The notes under the pieces were generated by a model that worked only from the letters and a program-made list of their open reading frames with translations, did no database searches and was not told where the DNA came from. Below, one piece after another: positions 34,501 through 39,968 of a stretch of DNA of 39,968 bases. The DNA is taken from assembly GCA_030827365.1 (NCBI GenBank), contig JAUREO010000014.1:1-39968 (forward strand), given 5' to 3'. The translations under genes were made by a program, and so were the position numbers. Source of the DNA: Candidatus Poseidonia sp. GTDB taxonomy: Archaea > Thermoplasmatota > Poseidoniia > Poseidoniales > Poseidoniaceae. Each line of letters starts with the position of its first letter. Positions within the stretch are counted from its first letter, which is position 1.

Positions 34501-37324
34501 ATGGAATTCTACCGGCGACCTCGTCGTATCTTCAACAACAATGTCATTTACTGGTAGTTCAAACGAAGTTGTTACAGGAACGCTTGTGCTTACCTTACCA
34601 GATTACGCACCACCTATGAGGCACTCATTTAACGGAAATGATGGAGGCATCCCGATTAATTTCTCTCTTCAAGTCTTGCAACAATTTAGGACCAGCATCC
34701 AAATTTTATCGCCAGCATATTCAAGCGTAGAACAACCATCATCATACAATGTTTCTGAACAACACAGAATATTGCTCGGTATCGAAAATCCAGGTAACGG
34801 AGAAGATACATTTGTGTTGAGCGCTATTGCAAGGTCGCTTGAAGGGGAATCGCTTGATGCATTTGTAACAATTGAATTCCTCATTTCAACAAAGAATATT
34901 GACGCAAGAAGCAATGGAGTGGCTTCAGTAGACATCGCTCTATCAAATGAATTACCTGCTCTTGTAACCTTTATGATTGAATTTTCATCAACATCTCTTG
35001 GCAATCAAGCAGTCACCAATTCAGCAATTCTCTATCTTCATGCTGCACCAAATAGAGATTGGAACATTTCCTTGCAAGGAGTCGCAGAAAGAGGGATTCT
35101 TCCCGGAGAAGATGATTCGATAGAATTTGTAATGCAAAATGTAGGAAATGCCCCCGACCAATTAACGACTTCCACCTCAATCACCTACTATTACAACGGT
35201 CAAGATCACCAACTTTGGGATACGAAAGACGCAACGACAGTATTCGTAGATGTAAACAACACCACAACCATCGCGGTCGCCTTCCATGTGCCAGAGAAGG
35301 CTTGGGCAGGTACTTCAGTTGAATTTAGTGTCGCCTTTAGTTCAGAAGGAGTTATTCTTGAAACAAAGAGTATCACATTTACCGTCCTGCAAAAATCGGG
35401 ATGGAAATTTAACCTCACTGGAATGAATTTAGAGGTTGAACCCGATGGGTCGAACATCAGTTTGAGAATTGATCATCAAGGCAATAGCCCCGAAGTTCCT
35501 TTCGTTTACAAATTCAGCAGCGGATGGACTATCGATGTTGAAAACATGACGTTTCCCGTCGAACCATTCGGAACTGTTGAAATCCAAGTACATGTCACGC
35601 CACCACCCAATGCTTTTGCTGGTGAAATTGAAGAGATATTACTACAAATATCAGACAACGATGGTTCAGGGGCCTCAATAGAATCGATTCCATTCAGAGT
35701 TGCATCAAAACCAAATATTTCACTCGACGCAAGAGGCCATTGGAAGGTCTCTGAAGGAGGAGGTTTTCCTGCAGCATGGATTGTGAATTATGGAAATGAT
35801 ATCGCCCAAATTGTGATAGAGATTGAAGGTCTACCTTCTGATTGGAGTACACGCGGACCTCTTCAAATGACACTGGCCCCCCATGAATTGCAGGGGATTA
35901 AAATTGAACTCATTCCACCCTCTGATTGGAATGGATTTGAATTCTTAGCACAAATCAAGGTCATTCATCCTGAACTCCCCCCAGAAGTGCGCTCCATACT
36001 GGTTAAACAATCAAATTTAACTTGGCAAAGTAGCCCCGTTGTATCGAATTATGAATCGCTTGATTCAATGATTTACCTAAGTGATGTAGATAATATTTTT
36101 CTCCCTTTGAGCCAAAGCGGAATTCGGCTTGATACAACAAATAACGAGAATAAGATCTTGATTTCACATGGCACCAACAATGGACAGATTACACTCGATT
36201 TTGTCACCGCTGATGAATCATTTAACTTGACTATGTTTGTCACGACGTGGGCATACCCTGAATCAGAGGTGAGTTGTCGATTTATTTCGGATTTCTTCGA
36301 TAGCCTTACAACAAACCCATCCAATGGAACCTTCGCAACGTGTGAAATTTCTAACTTTGAGAATGAGATTCAAAGATTCAGCACACTTCTTTCGGATGAG
36401 TTTGGCATAGAATATAAACTCGATATTCGTCAATATACAATCGATGGAAACTCTACCCAAACCGTGAATCTTAGTATTGCAAGCACCACCTTTTCCAAAG
36501 GCCAGTTGACATTTCAATTGAGAATTATTGATCAACTTGGAAAAATCGTTGAGACTGAAGCCATAGATGCTACCATACGACCCACTGGTTGGAACATTGG
36601 AATACAATCATTCACCGCAGAGGGGGATTTACAAATTGGTATTCTCAGGCCTGGCTATGAAGTGTTGGAAGATGAATATTGTGAAATTTCTTTTGAATCT
36701 GATTTGGGTTGGTCATTTACAAAATTTGTCGACATTACCTCTTCTGCTTACGCCCCAATCATCATCATTGAAGACCCAGACGTTCTCGAAAATGATGAAA
36801 AAATTACGGCCAAACTTCGATGTTCTTCTCCTTACGATATCGATGATAATCCAAATGATAACATCAAATCTACATTTTACAAGCAATCATCCTCAGATGG
36901 CATGACCTCGTCAAAAGTCATTTGGATGTTTTCAACATCGATTGTATTGATTCTCTTAGCTTGGTTAACGGGATTCATTGTGCCACGTCAATCAAAGGCG
37001 AATATTGTTCAAAAACAAAACAAAGACAAGCCATTGCCTACAAAACAAAAGGAAAAGCAATCCAATAATGAACAAAATGAAGATGACTTGTCTATCGAAG
37101 TCATTGATGACTCGGGCAACTCAGTGATGGATGAACCATTTGATGACAGCAATGACGAATTCTTAAGTGAAATGCTGGTAGAACACACCGGAAATGTTCC
37201 AGTCAAGGAACCAGATGCAAGCAGCAGGCTCAAATTTATCCGTGAGGAATTGGACCCCTCAATCGAAGCAAATCGACAAGGGAGTATTGAAGATCGTATG
37301 AAGAAATTTTTTGATGAAAAATAA
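31562..37324 (+). CDS. Giant cell-surface protein with FG-GAP, CARDB and immunoglobulin-like repeats
   Basis: 1920 residues. An N-terminal hydrophobic segment (about 13-30) acts as signal. Next comes WAQFGGTPSHNGP, then six Asp-rich FG-GAP/VCBS-type calcium-loop repeats, e.g. DINGDNKPEIIVAY (about 189), DLDLDGSPNLI, DSDSAPEMVIT, DIDEDGRHDR, DINGDSTPEILVAF and DVDGDGAIDILIGD (about 562), suggesting a propeller. A CARDB domain follows (about 583-700, ending EDNNHAQRNLIVVE). About 1080 residues of repeated beta-sandwich (NEW3-like: IENIGNAQETT, IENPGNGEDTF, MQNVGNAPDQL) reach TM residues about 1784-1806 (IWMFSTSIVLILLAWLTGFI). A 114-residue acidic cytoplasmic tail follows. Probably it is a surface adhesin or a scaffold; the ligand is unknown. 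Confidence 0.88.
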   Translation: MMKSGAYEPRHLPSIIMALLVIFVSLQNQIIDAPSSETQQLDSNQIDLSNHIEAWDPSEQPWAQFGGTPSHNGPIPAHNPDGGPGQGAVSDVKVLDAIVTPVVNWQAFESNEADSYGSVIGDFSQSITAPEQAKERCGNNTLFPVMITSEVSNGNLISTISIVSGDDARIAWEGEIGQTREIRATPIIYDINGDNKPEIIVAYDTDSAFHIDVWSPELICTNSTWEESGHSNELIWSYSNSDVRISSTLPHLPTRESGHYAVTQPLLADLDLDGSPNLILALVDDPENNPVPELTAFDLTMNTPTTPKWSISLDRGSHPSDPVFAQLDSSNTVVLLTTIDSNSGNMWIWKIEGATGSILWERVAVQGTDTGDDEAPRLRLPGPVIVQLDSDSAPEMVITIPTDPTGRTSGTGAKFIGMEITSTDEIFSFRAPNGFADTQPVAIDIDEDGRHDRLCWVTWYSESAFNFNREGMLGCHDISNENPSQEWTRNLQRGGGNDNDEIAVSPPFWMDINGDSTPEILVAFGKRLYAFDGDTGSSADASDGWSTPLGMPHRTWAAPAIADVDGDGAIDILIGDTLVSEARADLEPTSDGRGISFNPNQANPGQEVTITGQFSNVGTEDPDANVDVMLLLNGVEIARQRFTEVSPAAPSGNGGPLTITATVTADLGIHSVELVLDIFNNVTEAREDNNHAQRNLIVVEPYLAEIYGPEDPPRIVPGQSDIVEINLMSTGSQTEDWTLSWDDTNLPEGWTFVPVDSSQPTFLLDYMQERSVEFQVSIPETALGDENGLVHFTLTLDSDGNISEEFHLQIEVFRTRGLSLLGPSGIQYTTGQGRIGNIAQAWMVIENIGNAQETTTTLDWTSTTWGTTPKLKNSNGVEIFNVQLGPGESQELFAEIDVPATANYDDSTTTELTICIGSGSELTCAEIEIMFVVKQFTMTPHHQRSLPESTLQWTIVGELPSDGSVSWNMASASMLNSGWEWNSTGDLVVSSTTMSFTGSSNEVVTGTLVLTLPDYAPPMRHSFNGNDGGIPINFSLQVLQQFRTSIQILSPAYSSVEQPSSYNVSEQHRILLGIENPGNGEDTFVLSAIARSLEGESLDAFVTIEFLISTKNIDARSNGVASVDIALSNELPALVTFMIEFSSTSLGNQAVTNSAILYLHAAPNRDWNISLQGVAERGILPGEDDSIEFVMQNVGNAPDQLTTSTSITYYYNGQDHQLWDTKDATTVFVDVNNTTTIAVAFHVPEKAWAGTSVEFSVAFSSEGVILETKSITFTVLQKSGWKFNLTGMNLEVEPDGSNISLRIDHQGNSPEVPFVYKFSSGWTIDVENMTFPVEPFGTVEIQVHVTPPPNAFAGEIEEILLQISDNDGSGASIESIPFRVASKPNISLDARGHWKVSEGGGFPAAWIVNYGNDIAQIVIEIEGLPSDWSTRGPLQMTLAPHELQGIKIELIPPSDWNGFEFLAQIKVIHPELPPEVRSILVKQSNLTWQSSPVVSNYESLDSMIYLSDVDNIFLPLSQSGIRLDTTNNENKILISHGTNNGQITLDFVTADESFNLTMFVTTWAYPESEVSCRFISDFFDSLTTNPSNGTFATCEISNFENEIQRFSTLLSDEFGIEYKLDIRQYTIDGNSTQTVNLSIASTTFSKGQLTFQLRIIDQLGKIVETEAIDATIRPTGWNIGIQSFTAEGDLQIGILRPGYEVLEDEYCEISFESDLGWSFTKFVDITSSAYAPIIIIEDPDVLENDEKITAKLRCSSPYDIDDNPNDNIKSTFYKQSSSDGMTSSKVIWMFSTSIVLILLAWLTGFIVPRQSKANIVQKQNKDKPLPTKQKEKQSNNEQNEDDLSIEVIDDSGNSVMDEPFDDSNDEFLSEMLVEHTGNVPVKEPDASSRLKFIREELDPSIEANRQGSIEDRMKKFFDEK

Positions 37325-37365
37325 TACACAAATCCTTATGTTCACTTGCCATTCGACATCAAACA

Positions 37366-38046
37366 ATGGATGCATTGAGTACAACGAGCCCATTCGCTAC
37401 ACTTGATGCAATTCATGGTGCACTTGCTACTCAGGTTTATGAAGTGTTGACAAATTCGGCACAACCTAATGAAGATTGGCGAAGACTCGTAATTCAAAAT
37501 GAAACATTGAAACTACGACTTGAATCACAAGGAATTCAAGATCCAACTGAATTATCGAATATCCCATGGGATGAAGCAGTGTTATTTTTCACATGCACTT
37601 TAATTCTATCAAAAGATGGCACTCCCCTTCAACTCGGTGACCAAAAGACAAGGGAAAGATTTGGACGATTTCCCCATCAAGGAGGTTCAACTATGGAATA
37701 CATCATCGCAAACATCTGTCCATCAGAACATAAAAACCGAAGCAAAGAAGAGGATGAAATTTATGATGAACTTGCATCATTATTAGAAAAATTGGCACAC
37801 AGATGTACAGATTCATTTGTTGGACATGAACATTTCACTCATGGAAGTGGTGGCCTTCATATCAGTGGATTTCTCAATGAATCCGAAGTGCAATCATTAC
37901 GACTCCATTTGGCTTCAAGAGTGTGGACAGTAAGTAAAGATGAACCCCTCGATGGTGGTCTTGCAGACGCAATTCGACATCTAAATTCTATCTTAAAAGC
38001 AGCAGAGCGACGAGGCGCTGGCATCATCTTGCGCTATCATTCTTAG
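37366..38046 (+). CDS. Protein of unknown function (226 residues)
   Basis: I do not recognise this protein. It appears soluble and alpha-helical, with no signal or TM segment. Distinctive blocks are PNEDWRRLVIQNETLKLRL, QLGDQKTRERFGRFPHQGG, EEDEIYDELASLLEKLAHR and HEHFTHGSGGLHISGFLN (His-rich, perhaps metal-binding). A final basic helix precedes AGIILRYHS. It begins 41 bases after the giant surface-protein gene and may be cotranscribed. Its stop TAG overlaps the purC stop by 4 bases. Length and codon continuity support a true gene. Confidence 0.72.
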   Translation: MDALSTTSPFATLDAIHGALATQVYEVLTNSAQPNEDWRRLVIQNETLKLRLESQGIQDPTELSNIPWDEAVLFFTCTLILSKDGTPLQLGDQKTRERFGRFPHQGGSTMEYIIANICPSEHKNRSKEEDEIYDELASLLEKLAHRCTDSFVGHEHFTHGSGGLHISGFLNESEVQSLRLHLASRVWTVSKDEPLDGGLADAIRHLNSILKAAERRGAGIILRYHS

Positions 38047-38948
38047 AATTGTTCTGAAGTAAGTCGTTCAAACATGCTTGCATAAAGTTGAGCTGTTTGG
38101 TTGACAACATCTTGTGGTAAAGCAGGAATTGGAGGGTCTTCAGCACCAGAATCTCTTGCCTGCTTTAGTGCTCCTTGATGTCCTGTTTCAATGTAATGAG
38201 TTCGGACGAACTCTTTTGAAAGTTCGATACATTCCCCATTTGCGTACGCCTCTGCATCCCACCACCTGTCTTCATCAAGCGTTCCAAATGTGTCAACAAG
38301 CATAATTTCTCGATTTTCTGCAAAGGCGAACTCTTTCTTTCCATCTACGTGGATAAGTCCGTTTTTTGCAGCTTCACGCTCGATGATAGTATCAATGGCA
38401 AGAGCCACGGAAACCATTCTTTGGTATTCTTCTTCTGTGATGTTTGAAATTTCGAGTGCTTCGGTTTTGTTGATGTTTCTATCAAATGCTTCAAATTTCG
38501 TGGTGACTTCAACGTATGGCTTGGCTAACTTGGTTCCATATTCACAGTCTTCAGAAACACCAAGTTGTTCTGCAGTGAGTTCACCACGTTGGAATCTTCG
38601 CCAGGCAGAACCTGACAAATAATGGCGAACAATGACCTCTAAAGGTATGAAAACCCAATCCATGTCACGAGGAATGGCGCCTGGTTCTTTGATGACGGTC
38701 ACTTTTCGTACAAGGCACCTATTGGCATCATGAACGTCAACAAGGTGAGTTTTACAGATATTTTCCTGTTCGACCAATTTAAACCAATGGGCTGTTGTAC
38801 GGTTTAGAGATTCTCCTTTTCTTGGAATCAAAGTTGGAATGATTTGGTCGAATACAGAAATTTGGTCAGTGAATCGAAATTCGAGAATATGTTCATCATC
38901 TGTTGACCAGACTTGTTTGACTTTACCTTGGTATAGCATTTCACCCAT
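38043..38948 (-). CDS. purC: Phosphoribosylaminoimidazole-succinocarboxamide synthase (SAICAR synthetase)
   Basis: About 301 residues from ATG 38948. ATP-dependent ligation of aspartate to CAIR in purine synthesis. Family blocks: MLYQGKVKQVW (phosphate-binding start), LEFRFTDQISVFDQIIPTLI, RKGESLNRTTAHWFKLVE, VRHYLSGSAWRRFQRGEL, KPYVEVTTKFEAFDRNI, GLIHVDGKKEFAF and MLVDTFGTLDEDRWW. The open frame starts at 38993, directly after the aIF6 stop, so MRDEIF... is an alternative start. ATG 38939 (MLYQGK), with GGTGA before it, is also possible. It forms a same-strand run with aIF6. Catalytic blocks are complete. Confidence 0.92.
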   Translation of the reverse strand: MGEMLYQGKVKQVWSTDDEHILEFRFTDQISVFDQIIPTLIPRKGESLNRTTAHWFKLVEQENICKTHLVDVHDANRCLVRKVTVIKEPGAIPRDMDWVFIPLEVIVRHYLSGSAWRRFQRGELTAEQLGVSEDCEYGTKLAKPYVEVTTKFEAFDRNINKTEALEISNITEEEYQRMVSVALAIDTIIEREAAKNGLIHVDGKKEFAFAENREIMLVDTFGTLDEDRWWDAEAYANGECIELSKEFVRTHYIETGHQGALKQARDSGAEDPPIPALPQDVVNQTAQLYASMFERLTSEQF

Positions 38949-38996
38949 ATTTATTTTGCAGGCAATAAGGCTCTTGAATATTTCATCTCTCATTCA

Positions 38997-39662
38997 TCAA
39001 TCAAGGAGCCCAAGTGCATCCTCTATACGATTTAATTCAGGACCTGTCGTTGATGTTCCAGCAATAGCACCCGTGTTTGAGGCGACAACACCTGAACCAA
39101 CAAAAGGTGATCCAAAAGAAACAGTTCCAACCATTGGAGCAACGCCAAGAATCTCCTCAAGGACAATGGCTTCATCTTGATTGATGTCTGGATGGACAAG
39201 AATTCCTTTGTCATTTGCAATGGCAACGCTACCTACAACATCATGGTCTGCAATACTTGAGGCAACAACTGGAATCGAAAACACATCTGCAAGTAATTCT
39301 AGACCATCATCAGGAATGCTTGGGGAGGCAATAATCCCTTGCTCATTGATTAGAAGTAAATTGCCGGCAGTGTTCACACCGCCTTCCATAACGACAACGT
39401 CACCAAAGGAAGTGAGTTGATCGATATCATGCTCAGTGGCAATATCTGCAACAACTAGCGCCTTTGAATTACCAGCGATCAGTGCACCAAGTAGGTATGA
39501 GCCACCTACCGATTGGGGTGCAGGTTCAAGTTGAAGAATAGATTGAATTAACTCAACTTCCTTTGCAGGAAGTTCACTTGGATGAAAGAAAACTCCACCA
39601 ACTACAGCGATGTGAATTCCAACTTGGTCTGAACCAAAAATATCTGCTGTATCGATTGGCAT
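38997..39662 (-). CDS. eif6: Translation initiation factor 6 (ribosome anti-association factor)
   Basis: A 221-residue aIF6 with the five-fold pentein repeat. It binds the large subunit and blocks premature joining to the small subunit. Signature blocks: GGSYLLGALIAGNSKALVV, DVVVMEGGVNTAGNLLLIN, VVASSIADHDVVGSVAIAND, GSPFVGSGVVASNTGAIAG and TSTTGPELNRIEDALGL. Start ATG 39662 follows the 5S rRNA by only about 34 bases on the same strand, without an obvious TATA box, so it may be cotranscribed with the rRNA. Downstream purC follows closely. Confidence 0.94.
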   Translation of the reverse strand: MPIDTADIFGSDQVGIHIAVVGGVFFHPSELPAKEVELIQSILQLEPAPQSVGGSYLLGALIAGNSKALVVADIATEHDIDQLTSFGDVVVMEGGVNTAGNLLLINEQGIIASPSIPDDGLELLADVFSIPVVASSIADHDVVGSVAIANDKGILVHPDINQDEAIVLEEILGVAPMVGTVSFGSPFVGSGVVASNTGAIAGTSTTGPELNRIEDALGLLD

Positions 39663-39696
39663 GTGGAATCATCTTGATACTGAAAAAGTGAAGGAG

Positions 39697-39819
39697 AGGG
39701 GCACAGTGACTTCCTTTCCCGTGGACTCTCGTACCACAGTAATGGGAGAGACGCAGAAGGGCTTGACTTCTGGGTTCGGAATGGGACCAGGTAAACACCT
39801 TCGCTATGACCGTGCACCC
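39697..39819 (-). rRNA. rrf: 5S ribosomal RNA
   Basis: About 123 bases. The 5' end GGGTGCAC pairs with the 3' end GTGCCCCT in helix I (one mismatch and one G-U). The inner sequence GGTCATAGCGAAGGTG and the loop segments CCATTCCGAACCCAGAAGTC and AAGCCCTTCTGCG are the universally conserved 5S core. Ends are estimated from helix I. It lies about 85 bases after the 23S 3' end on the same strand. Confidence 0.9.
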
Positions 39820-39820
39820 A

Positions 39821-39858
39821 CTCCTTGCGAATAGGAGCGAGGCGCGACGAAGCGTCGC
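39821..39858 (-). other. 23S-5S spacer with two hairpins
   Basis: Arms CTCCT/AGGAG (39821-39825 and 39833-39837) and GCGACG/CGTCGC (39844-39849 and 39853-39858) form two stem-loops between the rRNAs. They are probably processing signals for separating 23S and 5S from one precursor. Confidence 0.5.
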
Positions 39859-39904
39859 ATGAATTGGCATGATCTTTTAGACGAAAGGTACTCGCGGTGC
39901 GGAT

Positions 39905-39968
39905 ACATAAATGCGAAAGATGCTCGAACATTAGTGCTGCTGGACTGAACACGTCGCCGAAGCTTCGT
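39905..39968 (-). rRNA. rrl: 23S ribosomal RNA, 3' end (partial)
   Basis: The minus strand reads GCAGCACTAATGTTCGAG, matching the conserved end of 23S rRNA (GGUACUAAUxxxUCGAG). The gene continues past the right edge of the window. The 3' end position is approximate. No 16S is seen. Confidence 0.75.

Noticed and set aside
39660..39700. Intrinsic terminator between 5S and aIF6
   Set aside because: Only a five-base T tract without a stem is present; too weak to call.
1..39968. CRISPR arrays, transposons, integrases, prophage genes
   Set aside because: No regularly spaced repeats, no recombinase motifs and no terminal repeats were seen by eye.

Overview
The window looks like a continuous piece of a euryarchaeal chromosome. 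The best guess is a marine planktonic lineage of the Marine Group II / Candidatus Poseidoniales type. The archaeal assignment rests on directly visible genes: the rpo7-spt4-rps24e-rps27ae operon, aIF6, an archaeal D-aminoacyl-tRNA deacylase (DTD2 type), an HVO_0476-type zinc-finger protein, archaeal-style AlaRS and ValRS, RtcB, and a family-B DNA polymerase. The Marine Group II suggestion is inference, based on short intergenic spacing plus subtilases and a giant CARDB/FG-GAP surface protein. I could not run a phylogeny. I see no integrase, transposase, CRISPR array, long repeat or plasmid feature. No gene-free stretch exceeds 300 bases; the longest is 31334-31561.

Layout. 1-3368 (minus): the start of an EVE-domain protein and an RND/MMPL exporter. 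3444-5936 (plus): valS. 5937-10586: a DNA-damage-tolerance-like cluster made of a Y-family polymerase (dinB), a divergent RecA-like protein without a P-loop, and a convergent two-gene unit of a 92-residue helical protein followed by a degenerate PolB. 10647-12886: serA and a polytopic membrane protein. 12865-16956: a membrane-anchored subtilase, a persulfide-dioxygenase-like metallo-beta-lactamase-fold enzyme and a Nudix hydrolase. 16933-21562: alaS, rtcB and a 63-residue coiled-coil protein. 21655-21878: tRNA-Thr(GGU) and tRNA-Ser(GGA), both minus strand with encoded CCA. 21982-25524: a plus-strand run of a membrane protein with Zn-ribbon tail, sufS and a second membrane-anchored subtilase. 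25496-30050: a methyltransferase-like protein, the HVO_0476 protein, proline dehydrogenase with D-aminoacyl-tRNA deacylase, and a possible beta-propeller. 30051-31333: the transcription/ribosomal operon. 31562-38046: a 1920-residue surface protein and an orphan gene. 38043-39968 (minus): purC, aIF6, 5S rRNA and the 3' end of 23S rRNA.

Two features stand out. First, the 5937-10586 cluster combines a translesion polymerase, a PolB that has lost the first aspartate of motif C and its proofreading residues, an apparently inactivated RecA-family protein and a small helical partner. This recalls in organisation, though not in homology, the bacterial ImuA/ImuB/DnaE2 mutasome. Second, all nine convergent gene junctions have zero or negative spacing: three pairs of stop codons abut exactly, two overlap by 4 bp, and four overlap by 22-29 bp. 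Transcription termination or antisense overlap must therefore occur inside coding sequence.
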